Source: Apis mellifera
Lineage: Eukaryota; Arthropoda; Insecta; Hymenoptera; Apidae
DNA length: 64,000 nucleotides
Assembly: GCF_003254395.2 (NCBI RefSeq)
Contig: NC_037645.1
Location: 1,870,722-1,934,721 of the forward strand
Direction of reading: 5' to 3'
Shown here: piece by piece, positions 41,396 through 53,432 of the stretch
Layout of the letters: the number at the start of each line of letters is the position of its first letter
Numbering within the stretch: position 1 is the stretch's first letter
Notes under the pieces: model-generated
What the model was told of the DNA's origin: nothing
What the model saw: the letters and a program-made list of their open reading frames with translations, nothing else
Databases searched by the model: none
Position numbers and translations under genes: made by a program

Positions 41396-43333
41396 ATGGC
41401 GACTTGGATTCCTAAAGTCATACGTACGATAAGTAAGTTTGTTAATTTCAATTGTTTATTATTTTATTTCACAATGATATTTCGATAATAATAATATACT
41501 TGTTGTAATGCTAAAATATAAATTATTGATTTATAATATATATTATAAATATATCTGTATTTATTATAATTATGTAACAATATTAATTTAAATCAATATA
41601 CAGGGAATCAAAATGTATATTCTGCCAGTTATACAATACAAAATAATTATTCATCAGAACCAAGAATTATTAAAAATCCTACTACAGCCAGCTTAAAAAG
41701 AGGTACTGGTGGTCGTAGTTCATTTAATGGCATAGTTTGCACAGTATTTGGGTGTAGTGGTTTTATTGGATCTTCATTATGTATTAGATTGGGAAAGATT
41801 GGAACCCAGGCAAGATATAAATATTATTAATATTCCGAATTATAGATTGAACTTATATTTATGCTAAATATTTTTTTACAGCTTATTCTTCCACACAGAT
41901 GTGATCATTATCATATTCGAGAATTAAAAGTGGGTGGAGATCTTGGACAAGTTCTTTACCATCCATTTGATCTTAGAGATGAAGAATCCATAATCAGAAC
42001 TATAAAATATTCTAATGTTGTTATTAACTTAATTGGTTCAAATTATGAGACAAGAAACTTTAGTTTTGAGGATGTACATGTAGAAGGAGCAAGAACATTA
42101 GCCAAACTTGCTAAGCAATGTAATGTGGAACGTTTCATTCATATGTCATGTTTGAATGTGGAAGAAAAACCTACAGTAAATTAATTATCTTATACAATTA
42201 GTAGAAAAAATATATCAAAATCATTAATTAAATGATATTTAGAATTATATGTTTTTTTAAAAGTTGTTTTGCTTTTTATTAAAATTTTAAGTACTTTTTA
42301 CAATTTATGAATTTATTATATAAATTTTAATATCTAATTTTATGATTTGATATATTATTTAAAATAACAACTTAATGATGATATAAATCTTATTTTCTTT
42401 TTCAAGCCAATCATATTGAAAGAAAGTTCAAAGATATTAAAAACAAAATGGAAAGGGGAACTTGCTGTGAAAGAGGAATTTCCAGAAGCTACTATAATTC
42501 GACCATCAGTTATATATGGACACAAGGATAAATTTATAAATCATTATATGGATCAGAATAGACTAAACTCAAATAGGTACATTTAATCATAGTTGTTTAT
42601 AACTTATATAAAAATGTAAGTCACAATATTGTAATGATATGTTCATTTTTTATAATAGATTACCTCTATGGGATAAAGGGGAAAAAACTGAGAAACAACC
42701 AGTGTCTATTCATGATGTAATTTCAGGTATTGTAGCGATCGTAAGAAATTCTGATACTGTCGGAAAAACTTACCAATTTGTTGGGTGTGTATTGTACATT
42801 ATGCTATTAAAACTTTTTATATACATAAGATTAAAGATTAAAAATATTTATTTTAGACCAAAACGGTATAAATTAAACGAGTTAGTTAAATGGATGTTTG
42901 ATATAAAATTGAAATATTTCAAAAACAACATAAAGATAGTTGACATGAAATATGATCCATATGCTTGGTTAAAAACTTCTCTTAGAGAATATATATATGC
43001 AGTACATCCTACAACAGACATGTTATGGGAAGTCTTAGAATGTGTAAGTATATTTGGAGTTTTTAATTGATTTAAGTCATTATGGATTGGTTTTAGAAAT
43101 AAAAAAATATATTCATTATAATAATCATTAAAATATATTCATTAAATTTCGTTTAGCATCACATCAGTGATAAGATAGATTCTGCTTTACCAACTTTGGA
43201 AGATTTAGGAATAACACCAATTGATTTACAAACTCGAATAGAATGGGAAATTACTCCATATATAGAAAACAAGATGGAAATAGAAGATTTACAAAGAATA
43301 ATCCCACCTACTGTAAAGTCTATACCAAAATAA
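41396..43333 (+). CDS. NDUFA9: NADH dehydrogenase (ubiquinone) 1 alpha subcomplex subunit 9
   Basis: Seven exons: 41396-41432, 41604-41809, 41882-42175, 42407-42576, 42659-42784, 42857-43043 and 43157-43333; 1197 nt, 398 aa. An in-frame ATG at 41387 would add MTN. NDUFA9 is a complex I accessory subunit at the junction of the matrix and membrane arms and belongs to the extended short-chain dehydrogenase family, binding NADPH. The Rossmann motif is FGCSGFIG after GTGGRSSFNG; later landmarks are GGDLGQVLYHPFDLRDE, SNVVINLIG and ERFIHMSCLNV. The N-terminus is a probable mitochondrial targeting peptide. The second intron has a GC donor (CAG/GCAAGA at 41810). The usual catalytic Tyr-x3-Lys region is degenerate, as is normal for this subunit. 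AATAAA is at 43375-43380. Confidence 0.94.
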
Positions 43334-45293
43334 AGTGCTTACATTTATAGTTTATAAATTAATTTTGTGATTTAAATAAAAAGCGAACATAAAAATATTA
43401 TTTCGATTTTTTATATCATATTTACATTAAAATATTTATCTTATTATAGTTTTTATATAATAAACATTATTGTTAATTTTTTTTATCATTTATTAAATGA
43501 TACATCATTTTATTACTTATTAATATATAGATTATTCTAATTATAAGAAAAAATTACAGAGTTTTTTTTCGTTATATAATAGATATTGGTAAAAAATATA
43601 TGCTAATTTGGTCCTCGATTACTATGCTGACCGAAAGCCATGCAAATTTTATATTTAAAAAACTTTTTTCTTTTTTTTTTTTTTTTTCGTTATACTTAAA
43701 TACATATAGATTTTTCGACTAATTAAAATTTCGATAAAAAAATGTAATTGTATGATTTAGAGAATAATATTAAAGAAAATACTATATACAAAAACATGGT
43801 TTAAATCATAAAATGATAAAATTGAATTTTTTTTATTAGAGTAATCTTTTTTACATAAAAAAGACTATGTAAAAATTCACATGATAGATTAATGTTCAGA
43901 GCTTTGAAAATCTCTGAACATGTTTTTATTTAATTCTTTAAAATTAATAATAATAAAAAATTTTATGAAAAAAGACATTTATAATCTACAAATAATTTAA
44001 ATCTATAAATTTAAAAAAAATATTCTTGCAATAAAAATTAAATTCTCGTAAAAAAAGAATAATAGCGCTATTATATTTATTCCTTTCAAAATGATAAAAA
44101 TTTTTTGCTAAAGAATTGTTATATAAATTGATTACTTGTATTCTTATATTGTCTACATACTTTCATTATTGTTAATATAAATTATTTAATTCTAGTTGTT
44201 TTTATACAATCAAAGATAATAAAAAATTACATCATATAAAACATTTAACAAAATTTTCTTAATATAATTAACATACTCGAAATAAACATACTATATTATT
44301 TTAACAATTATATTATATTATAAATATTATTAACAAATATTTCAAAAAACAATTAAGAAAATAATTTCCTATATGAGTATACATATATAAGTGAAATGAT
44401 ATGAAAATTGTAAAAAATTGACATTGGTTTAAATTTAAAAAAAAAAAAATCTACAATCAAAATTGTTGAAAATGTATTTTTTAAAGATGCTTTTGTGATA
44501 AATCTTCAAATTAGATTAAAAATAATTTAAGGGATAGGTTAAAAATAATTTAATGAACAAATCATTTATTTGTGAATTCGTTTCTATAATTTATAGAATA
44601 AATTTGAAATTAATGCAATTTTGCTAGATAGATATATTAAAGCTCATAGTATGTTTAAAATTGTACGAGTATAATAATCAAATGGAAAAAGTTTCTTGAC
44701 AATGATTTCATATGATAGAAGTGCAACAATATTAAACATTTATTAAAATTGCTATTATTATAGTCGTTACTTTGTTTTGTATAAAATAAGATTGAAAAAA
44801 ATTTAATTATAGGTTATTTATATTATATCAATGTTTTATATTATATATATATGAAAATAATTTAAAATAAAAAAAAATGTGTCAAAAATTTTCATTCAAG
44901 CACTAAAAAATATTAGGATGTATATTATATCAAATATATTAAATATTACTAATCTCTTCGATATGTCAGTTATTATTTAATTATATAATAATTTATTATA
45001 TAATATAATAATTATATATAAATAATTTTATTATATAATTATTAATTAATAATTAATGTTTAACGATTGTTGAACTAAAATCGATGATTTTATCGAAGAG
45101 ATTAATAATTTCAAGAAATTAATTGTTGTTTCATTTTTCACTTTTAAATTCGACAATTTATAAGAATAACAAATTAATAATATGGTATTAAATTTTATAT
45201 CTTAAACTAAATCATAAAAACAGCTAAAACTGTTCCCACCAATTAATATTCCTATATTTCAACGATATGCATCTGAATCTTATAAATCTTAAT
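43334..45293. other. Intergenic stretch between convergent NDUFA9 and the LRR gene
   Basis: AT-rich, low-complexity sequence with the 3' ends of NDUFA9 (+) and the leucine-rich-repeat gene (-). A T-run lies at about 43671-43687. No gene or organised repeat was recognised. Confidence 0.6.
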
Positions 45294-47071
45294 CTACTGA
45301 AAGAAATTCATGGAGAATAAAAGAATGAGAAACAAAGTGATTGGCAGTGTAAAAATTCCAACAACTCCAGAACCCAGATTATCTTGGACGACATTATCGT
45401 GACATTTGGCAATTAGGCCAAAATCTACAAAGTTCATTGGTTTTCCATTGTATTCAATTGGAGAAATACAATAATTCTTTTTCTGAAACTCGGTAATAGT
45501 TCCATTGACAAAATCGCTTTCTAATACATTGTGAGCCTGACAGTCACAAGGAAAATGGTTATCGATAGCGCTAATAGAGCTCACTTCTAAATTAATGTCT
45601 TTGGCATGATGAGGTGCCTCTAAAACATGATTTCCATGAAATCTCAACATTTCTATACTATTTTCATATCGTAGAAACAATTTTTCGATTAGATCGATTT
45701 TGTTATTTAATATATTCAGTCTATCAACATGAGCAAGTCCAGTGAAGGCGTCCTTCTCAACGATGCCCAAGTCACTTTCCTGAATATTCAATGAGTGCAC
45801 ATAGGATAAGCCACGGAATGTATAAGATTGCAGGGAAGACAAGTCCATATAAGTTAATTTTAAAAGTCCAACATGTTGTAAGCCATCGAATGCATCTGGT
45901 TCAATAGTTCTTATTCCTGACGGAAATATTAAGCGAACTATATTTGTTACACCTGAAAATGCATGACTCTGGATTCTGAGTAATGGGTTATTGCTCAATA
46001 GTATTACACGAATGTTGGATGTACCGGCAAATGAATAACCCTCGATATATCGTATTTTATTATTTGCCAATAATAATACTGATACGTTTTGTAAAGTTGC
46101 GAACGAAAATTTTTCGATGAATGGTAAAGGTGTGTGCTGAATAGAAAGTTCGCGCAATTTATTTAAACCTCGAAATGCGAACGGACGTATTGTCGATATA
46201 TTATTACCATCCATCGTTAGTTTCCGTAATAGTTTTAAGCCAGCAAATGCATCTCCTTTTATTATTGGAAAATTGTTCTTTGTTAAGGAAAGTTCCTCTA
46301 TTGTTTGAGGTAACTGTTGGGTGGGAATATCTTTTAGCCCACCTGTATTGCAGAGAACCTGTAAAATTGATTTAATTCAATAATGCTTTTGTTATTAAAA
46401 AAAATATAAAAAAATATTAAAAAAATCTTCATTAATAAATTATTATATAATTATATCTTGTTTATATAGCTAATTAATTTCTCATAATTCTTTTTTCTTA
46501 CAATTTTAACTATCTAACTAATTCATGTTTACTAATTTTTAAAATTGTATTAAAATATTTATATATAAAATAATAACATATTAATAACATATTATATTAT
46601 ATAGTTCTGTAAAGTTTCTAATTAAAATTATTTTTTTTTATAAAGTTAGTTTAAAGTTTTTTATCAATTTTTTTAAATATTAATTCTTATGATTTTTATT
46701 GCTTTTTAAAAATACAATATAATTATATTTTTCATTTTATATCTTTTTCTATTTTGTATCATTTTGTATAAAATATTTTTACCTGTTTCGGAGAAAGACA
46801 AATACATTCTGCAGAGCAATCCCAATTTTTTGCGGTAGTAGTTTCTTGTTCTAAAGTAAATTTTAAACTCAACGTCACTATCCACAGCAGGTAATAAATG
46901 CAGATCTATAAAAAAATAATAAATAAATAAATAAAAGATATAAAATAAAAGAAATGAAGTTACAAAACAGAATTTTTTTTCAAATATGTAAATGTCATGC
47001 ATATAGAAAATGCGAATATGATTGCATATACACGCGAATTGTCTTATTTGTACCTGCGCTCTGCAATACAT
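45294..47071 (-). CDS. Secreted/membrane-anchored leucine-rich-repeat protein
   Basis: Three coding exons in transcript order: 47071-47054, 46905-46783 and 46358-45294; 1206 nt, 401 aa. It begins with a short signal peptide (hydrophobic ICIYYLLWIVTLSL, residues 7-20). A cysteine cap follows (WDCSAECIC...LCNTGGLKDIP, about 38-65), typical of LRR N-terminal domains. Then come about eight LRRs of 24 residues with the pattern AFxGLxxVxxLxL, and a C-terminal cysteine cap (PCDCQAHNVLE...YCISP...AKC, about 310-365). The last ~25 residues are hydrophobic and end at FFQ with almost nothing after, which suggests a GPI anchor or a terminal membrane helix. The start ATG is chosen because the same frame has a TAG at 47320-47318 in the upstream exon and no other ATG between. 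It is probably a cell-surface recognition or adhesion protein; I could not assign an orthologue. Confidence 0.82.
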
Positions 47072-47345
47072 CAATTCCAAAGTTTTTAGGGCGCATGCCT
47101 CAGCATCCAGGAAAACGTCGCAAGTAGCTGTCGATGTTCCAATGTATTCTGAAAAATGTTAAGTCTTAGAAAAAAATATTTCGACATATCTTAAATTGAA
47201 TTTATTAAATTCGTTTATTTATTTTATATATCACTGAGATTGAGGGTGAAAAAGAAATATAAAAGCTTATAAAAGCTTACCACTACAAGAAGAAGCAAAT
47301 TGACTCGGATGGAGATTCTACCATTAACCGGGAGAACGAAATAGA
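47072..47345 (-). other. 5' untranslated exons of the LRR gene
   Basis: The start exon extends to an acceptor at 47148 (TTTTCAG on the minus strand). An upstream exon ends at a donor with last base 47281 (GTAAGC). The GC-richer sequence at 47320-47560 probably holds the promoter. The frame is open from the TAG at 47320-47318 through both exons to the ATG but has no start codon of its own, so I treat it as untranslated. Confidence 0.5.
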
Positions 47346-50300
47346 CCAGGAAAATTTCGCAATCCGTGGCCGCATTCACCGGCTGGGCTCTGGGCTTTAT
47401 TTCTCCTTAGCCAACTACCCCCACCCCCATTGAACGATCTGCGCAAGCCCATAATTATTCTCTCCGTGCGCGTAGTCTGGAATAAGACTTATTAGAGGTA
47501 CAGAACTGTAGTGCGGCATAACCAGAATGAAGCGTACTGACCTAGGAAATCTGACATAGTCTGACATAGGTTTTTGATTGTTGATAATTACAAAAGTTGA
47601 TGCATTGATAATTCTATTTCTGTTTCTCTCTATTTTTCTCTAATTCTTTCCAATTAATTCTATTTCTCTATGATTTTTTTTTTAATTTTTTTTATCTATT
47701 TTTATTTTCTAATATTTTGATCTTCCTTATGATTATCTGATTTTTATTATCTTTTTCTGATTTCTTTGATTTCTTTGTGATCTTTTTCTTTCGTATCTCT
47801 AATTTTATAATCTTTTTTTTTTTATTATTATTAATTTATCTCACTTTGTTGATTTTGCTTATCTTTTTCTCATTTTTTTTTATTTATTATTACTTTTGAA
47901 TTTCTTTTTCTTTTTGATTTTTTTTATTTTTTTGTAATTGTTCTATATTTTTTCTAATTTTTTCCTGTACTACTTCACTTTACTCACTAGTAAAATATTT
48001 CTCACTAGTAAAATATTTTAAAAATAAACTAAGATAAAAAAGAAACTGTAAATCAAAATATAATGAAACGATTCATCAAAACGATGAAAACCAATAATCA
48101 AATCGTAAATTATTGTATAATTTATATTATTATATAATATAATCGTAATCGAGAAATTTAAAGTATGAAAATATTGTACACTGTTTATAAGAATGATAGA
48201 AGATAGTGATATATATAGTGATATATAAGAAGAATGATATTATAGTGATTGTGATTGATATTATTATAAAATAATATAAAATAAAGAATATTATATAGAG
48301 ATATGAAGTAAAGTCATATACTAAAATCTTGTTTTATGTAATTATAATATATATTATTGTTTATTTTCACAATGATTGCTTACTTCGTGATCTAATTGAA
48401 ATTTTATTCGTGATTATAATTGCATCCTTATATATTATGAAGATCAATCGAAAAGGTAAATAAATTTTTAATAAATAAATAAATTTTTATTGAATTTTTT
48501 CAATTATTAAAAATTCACCGGTTTATTATTAAATAAAAAACATCTATTCGTATAAAAAGACAAACAATTTCTTATAAATTTTTTACGATAATATATTTAA
48601 CAAACTTGTATACAATTTTAGTAACATAGATCCACATTATAGAAATCTCATATTATGTGGCGAAAAATGTAAAACATAAAAACTTATAATTAATTAAAAG
48701 TGCAAGTTTTTTATGTATGTGTGTGTGTATATGCATACACATGCATATCTATGTGTTTAGTTATTCTCATGAAAAGTTCCAAAAGTTCAAAAAAAAATCA
48801 GTCTTAAAAAATAATACGATATTAAATTTATATACGATAAGCAAAAGGCAACTTTTCCTTCCTCTCCTCAATTTTTTTAAAATCATAATTATATACAATC
48901 TTAATCTGATTAATATAATTAAAATTTTTAATTTTTATAAGGCATCAATAATTGCGTTTACATTATAATTAAGATTTATATTATATACATATAAAAACAC
49001 AATTTTCAACGCTAGATCATTTTATTAAGTTTGGTCCATTTAAAAATTTTCGCAATTTTATAATGATTTGTTAATATCTTTGTTTTCTATTTTCTTCTCT
49101 ATTACTAAGTTCAATATTTTTTATTAATTTATGGATTCTTTATATAGATTTTGAAATTTATTTGATATGTTTTTGAGCACCTTCTATTTTAATATTATAT
49201 ATATTTTCTCTTTTTGTTTCAAATATATTATTTTTATATTTCTATAATCTTTTAAATATTTTTCAGTTTGAGTATTTATTTTTAAACTTTATATTTCTTT
49301 AATTGTAATTAGATTGAACTATTTGCTTATTTAGGCACACTATATATCTTTTATTATATTTATATCTATTTTTTAATTTTATTTCTTTTTAATAATATGA
49401 TTATGATATTAATAACATAATATGGCATTAACTTTTGAATTTATCAAAAAGTTATTTTCTCACAGATTTGAATAAAATTTTTCTCAATTACTTTCTGTGA
49501 AACATATGTAATGAAAAAAAAAGAATGGATTCTAATTCTTGATTTTAAAAAAATAGATAAAAATTAATATGTATTCACATGATTAAAATCTAATTCATTA
49601 TCAATCCAAATTATTCACTTTTAATAATAGTAAAATGATTAACTATGCTGCAACTAACTACAAATTAATTTTCTTTTATTTTTTTTAATATCATTAAGGT
49701 TTGTTTAATTATTTTTTTACTGTTTATATTTCATAACAAAGTCATTTAAAAAAAATCTCATCATTAAATCTGTGAGAAAATAGCTTTTTTCACAAATTTA
49801 ATCACTCATGTTTATTATAATCAGTCATTTTTGTATATATGCTTTGCATCCTGATCATTAAAATCAAATTTTATTTATTTATAAAAAACAATTTATATCA
49901 AAAATTCTATTTGGATATGAAATCAATAGAGAGTAATAAGATAATAACATTCATTTATTTATATCAAATAGTAAAAAATTTAATTTTATCCAAAAATAAC
50001 AAGAATTACGATGTAGTCAGTTTTTTTAAAGCGAAATTTCGATCAGAATATAAAACATTATAGTATTATTTTATTTCATAATCGCATTGCGATTAATTTG
50101 CAACAGCGATTTTCAACCATTATGTTTAACATCTTTTAAAATATCTCATATACATAAATCAAAAAAAAAAAAAAAAATAAATAACTATTGTTTTAAATAA
50201 TCTTGATTATTATATTATATTTTTATTATAAATTATCATAAGTAAATGAAATTTTAAAAAAATTTTTTAAAAGTTAAATAAAATTTTTTTAATAATAAAA

Positions 50301-51799
50301 AAAATAGTTATTTTATTTTCATTTTATTGCAATAATTTTATCATTTAATAAAAAATGTATAGTTTTTGTTATCAATAAAAAAATATACTAAATTTTTTGG
50401 ATTATATTTGTATTATAGAATTTTGTTTATGTGCAATGAAATAAAAAAGGTTAAAAATCGCTGGATTACAGGTACATTATAATTCTATTATAAAACTATT
50501 GTTTTAAATATCTAAAAAACTATCATGGAATTTCTGTTTCATCTGAATCTTATATGAATCTCATGAAAATAATTTAAATTTCATTTACATTCTTCAATAA
50601 AAGAAAATTATATAGAATAAAAAAAGATATTCAAGTGAAATTCATTTAAATAATGCAATTTCAAGACAGTTTTACTTTGTACTTATTGGTGAGTATTTTT
50701 ATGTATAATGGCACAGTGAAATCTGTCCAGATAGCAATATAATTAAAAACAATGAACAATGAGTTTTCATGGAAAAAAAATAAAAGAACAATAGTAAAAG
50801 TCTTATATTTTTATTATGAACAAATTTCACTGTATAGAAAACTGAATAAAATTTTTTACTCTTTTTATTTTTACTTCTGTTTGTACTTTTTAAAATGAGA
50901 TCTTATGGTGACTGGTATCAATTTTTAAAAGAAAGTATATGAATTTAATAACTTTTCAGTTTGTAACTATTAACTATGAAAATTTTATATTGTCTTTATA
51001 TTTTAAGAATCTTTCTTTTCTGTTATATGATAAATATTTAGTAATATTGAACACATTTAATAACTTATTTTAAATGCAATTACAAGAAACATCAAATGCT
51101 TGAAACTAATTATATATATAAATGTTCAAACTAATAATTCAATAAAGATATTTTATTGAATATATTTAAATTTGTATTAGTATTTAAAGATCAAATTTCA
51201 TTTATAATGATTTAAATTAATTCAATTATTTAATAAACATAACTGTTCAACTTTAATTAATATTTTAAAACCAAAAATAGACATTATGTATCATTCATTC
51301 AATATAATTAATATATCATATATGTTTTGATAAAAATTGATGTATTAAAAAAAAATTTCTAAATTAATTTAAAAATTATTTCAAATTAATAAAACATTGA
51401 TTTCAAATAGATGATTATCAAAATGATATATTTGTAAATATATCATTTTGCAAAAGTAAACAGCATAAATGGATAGATAAATAATCAGTTTTATAATTCA
51501 ATAAAATTTAAAAAAAATATTTGTTGTTTGATGTTTTTTTTGTTTGATGATGTTTCAAGAGCAAATGATTAAAATTCAATATATCAATTTATAGAGAAAA
51601 TAGAAAATTATAATTAATTCTATTTTTTATAGTAAATAAATTGTCTATAATCAGATTATTTTATAAATTGTTATATCCAGCCATGATCGACCATATTATT
51701 TAAGGAAATTGTAACTTTTATGCTTAAAACTACTATTAAAATTTATATCTGTTCATAATATAATTTTTATAGTTTATATGTATATATAATATATAGATG

Positions 51800-51830
<31 letters not shown>

Positions 51831-51851
51831 ATATATAATTTAAATAGATTT

Positions 51852-51900
<49 letters not shown>

Positions 51901-53432
51901 TATATATGCTCTATATATATATATATTCTTTTGTTGTGTATACATACATAAAACACACGTTGTAAAATAAAACACACGATTTTATCAAATTGGTAACGCA
52001 GATTCGGTTCTATCAGTCTTAACGTTAATAATGAACAATATTGTTCGTTGTACAATGAGGTAGTTCGTTCTATTATGTGTAATTATTATGCATTAATATT
52101 GAGCAATATTGCAGCTGTATCCCAGGGCCATTGATCAGTAACGATAATGTAATCTTATAATTAGTAACAAGTTAACAGTGATATCTTCAGTCAATAACAT
52201 GAAATTTGAATTGTATAACTCTTTAACCTCTTTTTTTCTTTTTTTTTTGTTCTTTCATAGATTATATATATTTCGTATATATAATAATATTTTATTGATA
52301 GCATTTAATGCTAAAAATAAGAAATTAAAAAAAAAAAAAAAAGAATTAAAAACAAAATGTTTAAAATAATATACACTCTTTTTTTTCTTTTTTCTTACGC
52401 GACATTATAATCTAAACAAATCAATTAAGATTCTAAAATAGTATAACTAGATAGATTGCAAAATGAAAAAAATGAAAATATTGAATCACAATGATTAAAA
52501 TTAATTTAAAAAAAAACATGCATATTCGTACATTGATTCAAAAATATTTAAAGTTTAATGCGATTTCGAAAATATTTCGCATATTTTTGCAAAAGATCAT
52601 ATATTAATTATAATTAATTATAAACATGAAAAAATATATATGATCAATTTCATTAAATATTTAAATATGAATAATTTCTTTTCTTGATGATTTGTGATTT
52701 TCTTTTCTTTCAACAACTCTCAAACAATAAATATTATATATTTGTAAGTTTATAATATATAGAATATTATTATAAATCGGGAAAGTAATATTTTCTGTGA
52801 TCTTTAGCATTAAACTTTAACAATTTTGGAACACAATCAATTACTTCAGTCTCTTGAATCCATAACATATAAATCAGTCTTGTGTAAGGTAGTCCGAGAA
52901 GAGGATTTAAAAACCTCATATATCGATGATTTTTACCGCAATTTTTACAAATATATATATATATATATATATATATTTTATGGTTTATTGTTTTTTTTTT
53001 ATTTATTGCAAGAATCAACTATCCCTGAGTCATTTATTAAACACTGATTTAATTAGCTTTCATTTAACTGCATTTTTCTTCTATTATATCGCTTCATTAA
53101 TCTATTGCGACACTGGCTTTCAATTATATCAGAAAGCATCGTGTTCCATAAAACAAAAAAATATCATTAAATGAATCATTTAGAAATCAAATTTTAGAAA
53201 TCAAATAATTGATCTTGGTCGAGTTGACTTCTATATAATTCAAATAATAAAAATTTTTGATTTACTGAACACTATAAATATCTGTATGTAATTTTTTCTA
53301 AATTGGTATTCTTAAATTATTAAAAATTTTATAAAAAATTTGTTTGTGATTTAATTAACCGATAAATAGTACGTTTAGTTGTTGTCAAATGAACACACTG
53401 GTAATAATGAAAAATAAAAAAATATATCTAAG
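47346..53432. other. Gene-free stretch
   Basis: The first 250 bases are GC-richer (LRR gene promoter). Positions 47610-47990 are strongly T/pyrimidine-rich. The rest is AT-rich, with long homopolymer runs and an AT microsatellite block at 51776-51926. Near 51950-52150 lies a more complex segment with a 14-bp palindrome. Positions 52771-52960 on the minus strand contain an unusually non-repetitive open frame. The last part probably includes the 3'UTR of the BTB-Psq gene. No gene is assigned. Confidence 0.5.
51776..51926. repeat. AT-dinucleotide microsatellite block
   Basis: Several AT/TA tracts separated by short breaks; the longest pure part is about 51860-51892. Confidence 0.88.

Noticed and set aside
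47054..47345. Upstream extension of the LRR protein into the two 5' exons
   Set aside because: The frame is open but starts after a TAG at 47320-47318 and has no ATG before 47071.
52033..52046. 14-bp palindrome GAACAATATTGTTC
   Set aside because: Short, AT-rich palindromes are common at this composition and nothing nearby supports a function.
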